A DNA stretch of 6,236 bases from CAZAKZ01 sp964485695 (GTDB taxonomy: Bacteria; Planctomycetota; JAFGQW01): contig CAZAKZ010000235.1 in NCBI GenBank assembly GCA_964485695.1, positions 1 through 6,236 of the forward strand. Direction: 5' to 3'. A model generated the notes under the pieces. That model worked only from the letters and a program-made list of their open reading frames with translations, did not search any database and was not told the origin of the DNA. The translations under genes and the position numbers were made by a program. This document shows positions 1 through 6,139 of the stretch, one piece after another; position 1 is the first letter of the stretch; each line of letters opens with the position of its first letter.

Positions 1-514
1 TGACCGCGGTCCGTACTCTGTCGGCCGGAGGGCTCTCGCTCACCGGGCCACGTAGGTAGAATGCGGCGCCCACCCTGTGTTGCGAAACGCTGATTGTCGG
101 CCCGCCCAGTGCGGGACCACGAATAGCAGGTTGTCCCACAGGGACCTGGCATGATCGGATCGAAGAGAAAATTTCTCGAATTGCGGTGTCAGTAGGTTGA
201 CATCGTTCATAGCAGAGTACCTACCTTCTTGTCCCATTCAAATCCGACAAAAAAGTTAATTGACGGATTCCATATGCACGTATCCGAAAAAGAGCGACAG
301 AGCAATTTCGGCCTGATTTCCGGTTTTCCTGGGTTGAGGATCACAAAACGGAGAGTACAACACCGTCAACCGATCACATCCCCATCCCATTCCTGCGCAG
401 GTCTTTACACCAATCGGCGGATCAAAACAGAGAGCGTTATCTGTTCACTTTTGTGGTTTAGCTTTTCCGATCCGTCGCATCGTCGACGGTGAAGCTGAAA
501 ACAAGATTCTCCGC
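1..514. other. Stretch without a confident gene
   Basis: No frame in this stretch gives a protein I recognise. The best minus-strand candidate runs from an ATG at 237 to a stop at 40 (65 codons), with an internal ATG at 210-208 preceded by a GGTAGG-like element that would give about 57 residues. Its sequence shows no family motif, membrane segment or compositional bias that would confirm it. A plus-strand frame at 229-492 begins with TTG and is rich in Arg, Ser and His late on, as expected of chance translation. The part from about 240 to 480 is visibly more AT-rich than the genes to the right, which fits intergenic DNA. The bases before 240 could hold the degraded end of something lying further left. 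I see no tRNA, insertion-sequence end or clear terminator with a T tract. Confidence 0.5.
460..496. repeat. Two-part inverted repeat downstream of the TSUP gene
   Basis: A perfect 6-bp inverted repeat (CCGTCG at 472-477, CGACGG at 484-489, loop CATCGT) is nested in a 5-bp outer pair (AGCTT at 460-464, AAGCT at 492-496). It lies about 19 bp beyond the stop codon of the minus-strand transporter gene, where a terminator would be expected. Neither strand has a T tract after the stem, so it is not a standard intrinsic terminator. It may be a factor-assisted end or chance. Confidence 0.3.
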
Positions 515-1438
515 TCATAACTCCACGAGGTATCGCAGGGCGATGGCCGTGATGACCAACCCGAGAATCGCCTTGATGACCGCTGTCGGCACCACCTTTT
601 GCAGCCGGGCACCCACGTAGATTCCGGCCATGCCGCCCAGGCCGAAGAGGCCCCCGAGGAGCCAGTCCGGAGACGCGTTCACCGCACCGCCGTGAGGAAC
701 CAGGGCGTACACCAGCGCCGCCACCACCGAGGTGACCCAGGTGGAGAACAGGGCCGCACCGGCCACGGCCCGGACGGGCAGGTTCAGCACCGACACGCAG
801 AACGGCGCCAGGATGGCCCCCCCGCCGATGCCGTACGCACCGCCCACGACGCCGACGAGAAAGGAGAGAACGAGAACGGGCACGGTCTTGAAATCGTGGA
901 GCTGTCCGGCGTAGACCAGGGTGGTCCTGCGGAATCCGATGCGGCCGCCCGTGACCCTGCCGCCGGGGTCCTGCGGCAAGACATTTCCAGGATCCTCGGT
1001 CCCGTCCGGATTTCTCCGCTTCTCGAGATCCCGGCGGACCGACCACAGGGTCCGCACTCCCAGAAAGGCGAGGACGCCCCCCACGAAGGGAATGAAGTGC
1101 TCGGGTTTCGAAAGACAGGAGATGCGGACGAGGTAGCCCAGGAAGATCCCGGGGAGGGTGCCGATCATGAGAACCCCGAACAGGGGCCAGGCCATGCGGC
1201 CTTCCCGGATGTAGTGCCAGACGCCGACCGGAATGGAGACGATGTTGTAAACAAAGTTGGTGGCGCTCACACCCGGAGAGGTGTAGCCCAGGTAGCTGAT
1301 CTGGAACGGGATCAGCACGAATGCTCCCGAGACGCCGCCCATGGATACGATGGACGAGACCAGGAACATCACCAGGGGAGGGAGCCATAGCCAGGTCTCC
1401 ACACCCGACACTGGAAAGTGATGGAAGAGAACATCCAT
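515..1438 (-). CDS. TSUP (TauE/SafE) family membrane transporter
   Basis: The 307-residue product is a polytopic inner-membrane protein of the TSUP family, whose members move sulfite, organosulfonates, sulfoacetate or related anions. The family's duplicated glycine-rich signature is visible in both halves. In the first half it is the hydrophobic stretch near residues 22-45 with MGGVSGAF at 33-40. In the second half it is GVVGGAYGIGGGAILAPF at 196-213. A typical GARLQKVVP segment sits at 276-284. The halves are joined by a long charged, presumably cytoplasmic loop (about 133-180, rich in Arg, Asp and Gly), and the protein ends in another hydrophobic segment. The length is slightly above the usual 250-280 because of that loop. 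The ATG at 1438 puts the first membrane segment at about residues 16-30; the ribosome-binding sequence ahead of it is weak. The gene is divergent from the prenyltransferase gene. The substrate cannot be read from sequence; sulfite or another sulfur anion is inferred from family and from the dsr genes about 3 kb away. Confidence 0.88.
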   Translation of the reverse strand: MDVLFHHFPVSGVETWLWLPPLVMFLVSSIVSMGGVSGAFVLIPFQISYLGYTSPGVSATNFVYNIVSIPVGVWHYIREGRMAWPLFGVLMIGTLPGIFLGYLVRISCLSKPEHFIPFVGGVLAFLGVRTLWSVRRDLEKRRNPDGTEDPGNVLPQDPGGRVTGGRIGFRRTTLVYAGQLHDFKTVPVLVLSFLVGVVGGAYGIGGGAILAPFCVSVLNLPVRAVAGAALFSTWVTSVVAALVYALVPHGGAVNASPDWLLGGLFGLGGMAGIYVGARLQKVVPTAVIKAILGLVITAIALRYLVEL

Positions 1439-1449
1439 GAGCGACTCGA

Positions 1450-1477
1450 TTGATTTGCAGTGAACTTCCTGTACGAT
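1450..1477 (+). promoter_or_regulatory. Candidate sigma-70-type promoter of the UbiA-family gene
   Basis: TTGATT (1450-1455) and TACGAT (1472-1477) are separated by 16 bp, each matching four of six consensus bases. Transcription would start near 1484, giving a leader of about 40 nt before the ATG at 1525. The position fits, but the match is only moderate and has not been tested against background. Confidence 0.35.
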
Positions 1478-1524
1478 ACCTGGACCCTACGTTACCGTAT
1501 TTACCCGGGTACTGGAAAGAGGCC

Positions 1525-2418
1525 ATGGGTGAAGTGAAAACCTGGGCAGGGCTGGCGCGGGCCCCGTTCCTGGTCCTGACACCCGTCTGTGTCCTGGTGG
1601 GGATCGGGGCGGCGAGCCGGTCGGGAGAGTCTCTGGAATGGCTCTCGGTGGTGATGGCCCTGGTCGGAGCGGCAGCGGCACACATCAGCGTCAACGCCCT
1701 GAACGAGTTCTCGGATTTCGAGTCCGGCCTGGATCTCCGGACCGAGAGGACCCCCTTCAGCGGCGGTAGCGGAACCCTTCCGGACCATCCCGGAAGGACG
1801 GGTACCGCCCTGACCCTGGGCTGGATCGCCGCGGCCGCGACCGTGGCCGTCGGAGGCTACTTCTTCCGGGTTCGTGGCTGGGGAATCCTCCCCCTCGGGA
1901 TCCTCGGCCTGGCCCTCGTGTTCGCATACACGCGGTGGATCACCCGCAGTCCTGTCGCGTGTCTCCTCGCTCCGGGCCTGGGATTCGGGCCCCTGATGGT
2001 CATGGGCACCGACTTCGCGCTTACCGGGCACTACTCCTGGACGGCAGGGGTGGCGTCGCTGGTGCCGCTGTTCCTGGTGAGCGACCTGCTGCTGCTGAAC
2101 CAGTTCCCCGACGTGGAGGCGGACAGGGCCGTGGGACGCCGCCACCTCCCCATCGTCATCGGCCGGAGGAAGAGCGTCGCGGTCTACGGCACGTTCCTGG
2201 GTGGTGCATATCTGTCGATCCTCGCGGGCGTGGCCCTGAACGTCCTCCCCGCTGCATGCCTGGTCGGACTCGTCACCCTGGTCATCGCCGTGCCCACCCT
2301 GAAGGGCGTGAGGAGACATGCGGAGGACGTCCCGCGACTCGTTCCATGGATGGGAATGAACGTGGTGCTGATCCTGACGACGCCCCTGGGGGTCGCCGTC
2401 GGCCTGCTGATGGGGTAA
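1525..2418 (+). CDS. UbiA-superfamily prenyltransferase, MenA-like
   Basis: This 297-residue integral membrane protein transfers a polyprenyl group to an aromatic acceptor. The closest pattern is the MenA branch (1,4-dihydroxy-2-naphthoate prenylation in menaquinone synthesis). The first Asp-rich motif is N60-E-F-S-D64-F-E-S-G-L-D70, followed by the SGGSGTL segment at 79-85. The second is N192-Q-F-P-D196-V-E-A-D200 with G204 and the following LPIVIGRR. These bind the Mg-diphosphate of the prenyl donor. About eight or nine hydrophobic segments surround them, and the length is normal for the family. An upstream in-frame TTG at 1450 would add 25 residues. I prefer the ATG at 1525 because GGAAAGAGG lies directly before it and the residues after it begin like other family members. 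The first motif carries Glu61 where Asp is usual. It could prenylate another acceptor, for example in the futalosine route, so no symbol is given. A role supplying quinone for sulfite reduction is inference. Confidence 0.85.
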   Translation: MGEVKTWAGLARAPFLVLTPVCVLVGIGAASRSGESLEWLSVVMALVGAAAAHISVNALNEFSDFESGLDLRTERTPFSGGSGTLPDHPGRTGTALTLGWIAAAATVAVGGYFFRVRGWGILPLGILGLALVFAYTRWITRSPVACLLAPGLGFGPLMVMGTDFALTGHYSWTAGVASLVPLFLVSDLLLLNQFPDVEADRAVGRRHLPIVIGRRKSVAVYGTFLGGAYLSILAGVALNVLPAACLVGLVTLVIAVPTLKGVRRHAEDVPRLVPWMGMNVVLILTTPLGVAVGLLMG

Positions 2419-2435
2419 TACGACCGGCTCCCCTC

Positions 2436-4016
2436 TCACACATCCTGTCCGGTGCCGGTTTCGAACCGCATCAAGGCCTCCACCAGCGCAGGAACCGTGG
2501 AGACGTCACTTTCCACGTCGGGCGTCCTTCCGAGGGCGTTCAGGGACGCGGTGGTCACGGGACCGATACTGGCGAGACGGACACTCCGCATCCAGTCTTC
2601 TCCCATTACGGACGGAACCCGGTCAAAGAAGTTCTTCACGGTGGAGGATGAGGTGAACGTGACCCAGTCGACGGTATTGCCTTCCAGATGGCCTTCCAGT
2701 CGCTCTCGAATCTCTGCATCAGGTATCCGCGTGGGAACAGTGCGGTAGGCGGTAACGGCCTCGACCTCGGCCCCGGAATCCTTCAGGCGCTCCTCCAGGG
2801 CCATACGGGCGAGATTCCCCCGGGGCAGGAGGATCCTCTTTCCCCGGAGTTCCTCCCTCTCTGCCATGGCATCGGCCAGCGACTGCGCCGTGTAGGGCTC
2901 CGGCACCAGATCCGTCCGGAGCCGAAACGCCTCCAGAGCCGCGGAAGTGGCCCTTCCGACGGCGCAGAGCTTCGCTCCGCCCAGACGGCGTACGTCGTGG
3001 CCGAGGTCCTCCAGACGACTCATGAAGAACCGGACGCCGTTGGCACTGGTAAAGACGATCCAGGCGTATTCGTGGAGCCGGGCCACGGCCCGGTCCAGAT
3101 CCTCCCATGATTCAGGAGGCACGATCTCGATGACCGGGAGATGGATCACCTCGGCTCCGAGGGCCAGCAGGCATCTGGAGAGTTCCCCTGCCTGGGGCCG
3201 CCACCGCGTGACCACGATACGCTTTCCGAACAGGGGGCGCTGCTCGAACCAGTCGAGGCGATCCCGCAGGCTGACGACGTCGCCGAGGACGATGAGGGCC
3301 GGCGGAGTGAATCCGGCGGCCTCGGCCTTTCCGGCAATGTCCTCCAGGGTCCCGACCACGGTGCACTGCCGGGGAAAGGTCCCCCACCGGACCACCGCTG
3401 CCGGGGTTTCCGGCGGCCAGCCGTTTCGCTTCAGCTCCTCGGCGATGTCCGGGAGCACGCCCATTCCCATGTAGATGCAGAGCGTGTCCACCCTGTGGGC
3501 CAGGCCTGCCCGGTTCAGGTGAACGCTTGAGTCCGCCGATGTGCGGTGCGCCGTCACCAGGGCCAGGGAAGAGGCGTGATCCCTGTGCGTGAGCGGAATC
3601 CCGGTAGAGGCCGACACCCCCATGGCTGCACTGACGCCGGGCACGACTTCGAATGGCACTCCGGCCTCGGCCAGGGCAAGGCATTCCTCCCCGCCTCGCC
3701 CGAAAACGAAGGGATCGCCGCCCTTGAGGCGGACCACGGTCTTCCCCTCCTTGGCCCGGGCCACCAGCACTTCATTGATCCGGTCCTGGGGCACGGAATG
3801 TCGGCCGGCCTCCTTTCCCACGGAGAACGTCTCGGCGCCGTGAGGGACGAGATCCAGAAGCGCCTCGGAGGCGAGACGGTCATGAAACACGACGTCCGCC
3901 TGCCGGAGGCAATCCGCTCCTCGAACGGTGATGAGCCCTGGATCGCCCGGACCGGCGCCGACCAGGTAGACCTTGCCCGGTATCGAGGGCTCTTTTTCAG
4001 CGGAACGACCTGTCAT
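2436..4016 (-). CDS. cobA-hemD: CobA-HemD fusion: uroporphyrinogen-III C-methyltransferase / uroporphyrinogen-III synthase
   Basis: This 526-residue cytoplasmic enzyme has two domains. Residues about 14-258 are an S-adenosylmethionine-dependent methyltransferase (SUMT), which makes precorrin-2 from uroporphyrinogen III. Its marks are VYLVGAGPGDPGLIT (16-30), VRLKGGDPFVFGRGGEE (95-111), VPGVSAAMG with GIPLTHR (125-144) and IYMGM (181-185). Residues about 262-520 are HemD, which cyclises hydroxymethylbilane to uroporphyrinogen III, with FTSANGVRFF (322-331), LLPRG (396-400), FTSSSTVKNFF (454-464) and IGPVTTASL (484-492). Fused CobA-HemD proteins are known in anaerobes including sulfate reducers. 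The product feeds siroheme and, in some organisms, cobalamin and the alternative haem route. The ATG at 4016 has GAGGAG (4023-4028) six bases ahead of it. It lies 199 bp downstream of dsrC, beyond a terminator, so it probably has its own start or relies on read-through; I could not see a clear promoter. The precorrin-2 dehydrogenase/ferrochelatase is not in the window. Confidence 0.96.
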   Translation of the reverse strand: MTGRSAEKEPSIPGKVYLVGAGPGDPGLITVRGADCLRQADVVFHDRLASEALLDLVPHGAETFSVGKEAGRHSVPQDRINEVLVARAKEGKTVVRLKGGDPFVFGRGGEECLALAEAGVPFEVVPGVSAAMGVSASTGIPLTHRDHASSLALVTAHRTSADSSVHLNRAGLAHRVDTLCIYMGMGVLPDIAEELKRNGWPPETPAAVVRWGTFPRQCTVVGTLEDIAGKAEAAGFTPPALIVLGDVVSLRDRLDWFEQRPLFGKRIVVTRWRPQAGELSRCLLALGAEVIHLPVIEIVPPESWEDLDRAVARLHEYAWIVFTSANGVRFFMSRLEDLGHDVRRLGGAKLCAVGRATSAALEAFRLRTDLVPEPYTAQSLADAMAEREELRGKRILLPRGNLARMALEERLKDSGAEVEAVTAYRTVPTRIPDAEIRERLEGHLEGNTVDWVTFTSSSTVKNFFDRVPSVMGEDWMRSVRLASIGPVTTASLNALGRTPDVESDVSTVPALVEALMRFETGTGQDV

Positions 4017-4022
4017 GTTCCA

Positions 4023-4028
4023 CTCCTC
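4023..4028 (-). promoter_or_regulatory. Ribosome-binding site of cobA-hemD
   Basis: On the minus strand GAGGAG lies six bases before the ATG at 4016. This strong Shine-Dalgarno match fixes the start at that ATG. Confidence 0.8.
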
Positions 4029-4094
4029 ATGGGTAGGAGACGATCAGACCCGGATGAACGATGGGCATCTCCGGTCGCTGTTCCCGGGGCACGC

Positions 4095-4152
4095 AATAAA
4101 AAGAGTGCCGGGTACGTCTTCGAGTCGTTTCGATCGAAAACGCGCCCGGCAC
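4095..4152 (-). terminator. Intrinsic terminator of the dsrC transcript
   Basis: Reading on the minus strand, GTGCCGGG (4152-4145) pairs perfectly with CCCGGCAC (4112-4105) and is followed at once by TCTTTTTATT (4104-4095), a good T tract. The 32-nt loop is long, but it contains the self-complementary TTTCGATCGAAA (4128-4139), which could stack as an inner hairpin. It lies 64 bp past the dsrC stop and upstream of cobA-hemD, so it probably ends or reduces transcription from dsrC. Confidence 0.7.
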
Positions 4153-4198
4153 CATCGTTCGTTCACTGCGTGCCACGAGAGGCCGGATGGCCTGGACT

Positions 4199-4215
4199 TC
4201 CTGGCCTCGCCAGGA
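4199..4215 (-). repeat. Hairpin abutting the dsrC stop codon
   Basis: A 7-bp perfect inverted repeat with a 3-nt loop (minus strand TCCTGGCGAGGCCAGGA) begins on the base after the dsrC stop. An alternative fold pairs GAGGCC at 4179-4184 with GGCCTC at 4203-4208. There is no T tract here. It may protect the 3' end of the dsrC mRNA or add to termination at the stronger element downstream. Confidence 0.4.
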
Positions 4216-4533
4216 TCAGACGCACCCCGTGGGCTTCGGCAGACCGGCGATCTTGCATGCTCCCTTGGCCGGCCCTGAGGGGAAGAGCTCGTAGATCTTT
4301 TTCAGGTCCATCTTCGTGGACTTGCAGAGCTTGCGGATCATGGGAGCTGTGCCGAACTTGAGGTAGTATTCACGGATGTAGTTCACCACCACCCAGTGGT
4401 CATCCGACAACGCATCGACGCCTTCTGTCGGAGCGAAATCTTTGGCTACACCCTCGTTCCAGATGTCCGGATTCTCGAGAAAACCATCCTCGTCGACATC
4501 GTACGGGTTCCCACCCAGTTCAACCGTGGCCAT
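4216..4533 (-). CDS. dsrC: DsrC, sulfur-carrier co-substrate of dissimilatory sulfite reductase
   Basis: This 105-residue cytoplasmic protein belongs to the DsrC/TusE family. In sulfite reduction DsrC binds DsrAB and accepts the sulfur as a trisulfide bridging its two C-terminal cysteines, which the membrane DsrMKJOP complex then reduces. Both cysteines are present: C93 within PAKGACKIAGLPKPTGCV and C104 as the penultimate residue, ten residues apart as in functional DsrC. TusE-type relatives keep only the last one. The family core WVVVNYIREYYLKFGTAP (47-64) and the KLCKSTKM segment (68-75) are intact, and the length is exactly typical. C70 is an additional cysteine. The ATG at 4533 is preceded by AAGGAG (4544-4549) about ten bases upstream. 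The gene is 177 bp downstream of dsrN, with its own promoter candidate, and 64 bp before a terminator. This suggests a separate, probably abundant short transcript. Confidence 0.97.
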   Translation of the reverse strand: MATVELGGNPYDVDEDGFLENPDIWNEGVAKDFAPTEGVDALSDDHWVVVNYIREYYLKFGTAPMIRKLCKSTKMDLKKIYELFPSGPAKGACKIAGLPKPTGCV

Positions 4534-4543
4534 CGCTGTTCTT

Positions 4544-4549
4544 CTCCTT
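4544..4549 (-). promoter_or_regulatory. Ribosome-binding site of dsrC
   Basis: Minus-strand AAGGAG lies ten bases before the ATG at 4533, within a purine-rich run. The spacing is slightly long, but the match is strong and supports this start. Confidence 0.7.
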
Positions 4550-4575
4550 CTATTAGAAAGAATCCAGCCGAGACA

Positions 4576-4620
4576 ACTTTCTGTAAGTCACTGAAATACA
4601 AAGAGTTTCTGAAAGAAACT
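4576..4620 (-). repeat. Inverted and direct repeats in the dsrC leader
   Basis: AGTTTCT-GAA-AGAAACT (4604-4620, plus-strand reading) is a perfect 7-bp inverted repeat. One half recurs as similar 11-mers: AGTTTCTGAAA (4604-4614), ACTTTCTGTAA (4576-4586) and AGTCACTGAAA (4586-4596). All lie between the candidate transcription start and the dsrC ribosome-binding site. They could be protein-binding sites or a leader hairpin; the function is unknown. Confidence 0.4.
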
Positions 4621-4641
4621 GACCATTCCAGAGGTGCGGAA

Positions 4642-4650
4642 AGTATAGCA
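4642..4650 (-). promoter_or_regulatory. Extended -10 promoter element for dsrC
   Basis: Minus-strand TGCTATACT matches the extended -10 form (TGN plus TATAAT with one mismatch). It predicts a transcription start near 4635 and a leader of about 100 nt. The -35 region at 17-18 bp is poor (TCGAAA or TTCGAA), as is common for extended -10 promoters, and it is covered by a palindrome. Confidence 0.5.
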
Positions 4651-4660
4651 CCAACTCAAG

Positions 4661-4676
4661 ATGATTTCGAAGTCAT
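4661..4676. promoter_or_regulatory. Palindrome over the -35 region of dsrC, possible operator
   Basis: ATGATTTCGAAGTCAT is a 16-bp inverted repeat with a single mismatched pair, built as ATGA-n-TTCGAA-n-TCAT. Its centre falls where the -35 hexamer of the dsrC promoter would lie, a usual place for a regulator to act. It does not fit the FNR/CRP or Rex consensus closely, so no regulator is named. Confidence 0.4.
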
Positions 4677-4710
4677 TTCATCCCGGTCCGGAATTATGGA
4701 GGCCCGCCTG

Positions 4711-6108
4711 TCAACCGCCTGTTTCCCCCCTCTTGAACCTTGCTGCCCGCTCCACCACGGCCCCGGCCCAGGATGGCACGCCCAGGGCGTGGATATGGCA
4801 GAAAGCAGCCAGGACGTTCTTGAAGCACAGCCCTTCCCGCTTCCCGTCCAGGCCCCTCCCCCGCTCGACTCGATAGGCCGTCTTCACCGATTCCGACGGA
4901 TAGTCCAGAGCCCGGGAGTATCGGAACTCATGGCCCTTGATCGTGGTTCCCACATCGAAGAACGGATTGGGTCGGTCCACCTCCATGATGCAGTAGCCGT
5001 GGCCCTGGGGCCGGGGATCGATGTCGAACCGTATGGGAAAGACACCCACCATGGGATGATCGATGCCTCCCATCCGGATGGATTCACAGAGGTATGTGAG
5101 GCCGCCGCACTCGGCATACACCGGCAGGCCACATTCCACCTGATTCAAGATCGACCGGCGCATCTCCTCGTTGGCCGCCAGCTGCTCCGCGTGCGTTTCG
5201 GGGAATCCGCCTCCGATGTAGAGAGCGTCCAGGGGAGGAAGTTCTCTGTCCGCCAGGGCATTCAACTCGACCAGGTGCGCCCCATGGCGCTCCAGCTCTT
5301 CCAGGTTTTCCGGGTAGTAGAAATTGAACGCCGCATCCCGGAAGATCCCGATACGTACCCGTTTTCCTTCGATTTCCTTGTCCGGTCCGGTAGCTACGTA
5401 GTCGAGGGCTACCGCCGCCCGGGCCATGTCCACCACAGCATCCAGATCGACGTGGTTCTCCACCGTTTCCCGGGTGATGTCCAGCACCTCCTTCACGTCC
5501 GGATGTTCGGGAGGCGGCACGAGGCCCAGGTGTCTTTCGAGAAATCGGATGTTTCCGATGCGGGGAATGGCACCCACAACGGGGACTCCGGCTCGGTCTT
5601 CGATCGTCTTCCGTACGAGGTTCTCCTGGCGCCTGCCCGCAACGCGATTGAGGACGACGCCGGCAAGGGGAAGGCCGGGATCAAACGCCTTACACCCGAG
5701 GACGAGGGCCGCCACAGTCCGAGTCGACTTCGTGCAATCGACAACGAGGATCAGCGGAGACTTGAGCACCCCGGCCAGCTCGGCCGTGCTGTGAGTGCCG
5801 GCCGCGTCCATGCCGTCGAAAAGCCCCCGGTTCCCCTCGACGAGGGACAGGGCGGGAGGGCGGCCGGCCTGGAGGAAGGAACGGAGCACCTGGTCTCTGT
5901 CCGTGAGGAAGGTATCCAGGTTCCGGCAGGTTTCACCGGCGGCAAGGGTTAGCCAGGCGGCATCAATGTAGTCCGGGCCCTTCTTGAAGGGAATAACACG
6001 AAGGCCTCGACGGCTCAGGGCCCCGGTGAGGCCGAGGGTCAAGAGGGTCTTCCCCGAACCTCCCCGCAGGCCGCAAACGATCAATCTTGGTAGGTCACCG
6101 GCCACCAT
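4711..6108 (-). CDS. dsrN: DsrN, siroheme amidase (cobyrinate a,c-diamide synthase homologue)
   Basis: This 465-residue cytoplasmic enzyme has the CobB/CbiA architecture. An ATP-binding domain carries the P-loop GLRGGSGKT (13-21), followed by FKKGPDYIDA (41-50) and EGNRGLFDG (91-99). After it comes a class I glutamine amidotransferase domain from about residue 250, with YIGGGFPETHAEQL (297-310), the nucleophile C334 in YAECGGLTYL (331-340), and the late histidine motif FCHIHALG (436-443). CbiA amidates cobyrinic acid in cobalamin synthesis. DsrN is the paralogue that uses glutamine and ATP to amidate siroheme for DsrAB. Sequence motifs do not separate the two reactions; I choose DsrN because the gene sits directly after the dsrB end and before dsrC, with cobA-hemD next. 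The ATG at 6108 leaves a normal short N-terminus before the P-loop, but its ribosome-binding site is weak (GGATGGATG). The gene starts 73 bp after dsrB, so it is probably co-transcribed with dsrAB. Confidence 0.88.
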   Translation of the reverse strand: MVAGDLPRLIVCGLRGGSGKTLLTLGLTGALSRRGLRVIPFKKGPDYIDAAWLTLAAGETCRNLDTFLTDRDQVLRSFLQAGRPPALSLVEGNRGLFDGMDAAGTHSTAELAGVLKSPLILVVDCTKSTRTVAALVLGCKAFDPGLPLAGVVLNRVAGRRQENLVRKTIEDRAGVPVVGAIPRIGNIRFLERHLGLVPPPEHPDVKEVLDITRETVENHVDLDAVVDMARAAVALDYVATGPDKEIEGKRVRIGIFRDAAFNFYYPENLEELERHGAHLVELNALADRELPPLDALYIGGGFPETHAEQLAANEEMRRSILNQVECGLPVYAECGGLTYLCESIRMGGIDHPMVGVFPIRFDIDPRPQGHGYCIMEVDRPNPFFDVGTTIKGHEFRYSRALDYPSESVKTAYRVERGRGLDGKREGLCFKNVLAAFCHIHALGVPSWAGAVVERAARFKRGETGG

Positions 6109-6139
6109 GGAATCACATCCATCCGCGGTGGAGGTCCTG

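Noticed and set aside
197..202. TTGACA as part of a promoter in the left region
   Set aside because: No acceptable -10 at the right distance and no gene downstream on that strand.
1502..1511. 10-bp palindrome TACCCGGGTA before the prenyltransferase gene
   Set aside because: It is short and sits just before the ribosome-binding site. In GC-rich DNA such a palindrome is easily expected by chance, and nothing else supports an operator.
1450..1524. Upstream TTG start adding 25 residues to the prenyltransferase
   Set aside because: The ATG at 1525 has a good ribosome-binding sequence and the expected family N-terminus. The extra residues are not hydrophobic or conserved-looking, and they overlap the candidate promoter.
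405..1694. 429-codon open frame on the minus strand overlapping the TSUP gene and the start of the prenyltransferase gene
   Set aside because: It is in another frame of the same strand as the TSUP gene, with Arg/Pro/Gly-rich content and no motifs. The TSUP frame has the family signature and membrane segments.
1501..2439. 312-codon open frame opposite the prenyltransferase gene
   Set aside because: Its composition (many Gln, His, Arg, Gly) is typical of antisense translation, while the plus strand carries both Asp-rich prenyltransferase motifs.
4699..4708. TTGACA on the minus strand at the end of dsrN as the -35 of a dsrC promoter
   Set aside because: No -10 hexamer lies at 16-18 bp from it. 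The extended -10 at 4642-4650 is about 50 bp away.
4396..5952. 518-codon open frame on the plus strand opposite dsrN and dsrC
   Set aside because: It lies antisense to two genes with clear motifs, and its translation is rich in Arg, Gly, His and Pro without any family pattern. GC-rich codon use on the true strand keeps the opposite frame open.
4711..6108. Reading the CbiA-like gene as part of cobalamin synthesis
   Set aside because: The motifs allow it, but no other cobalamin-specific gene is in the window and both neighbours are dsr genes, so DsrN is preferred.
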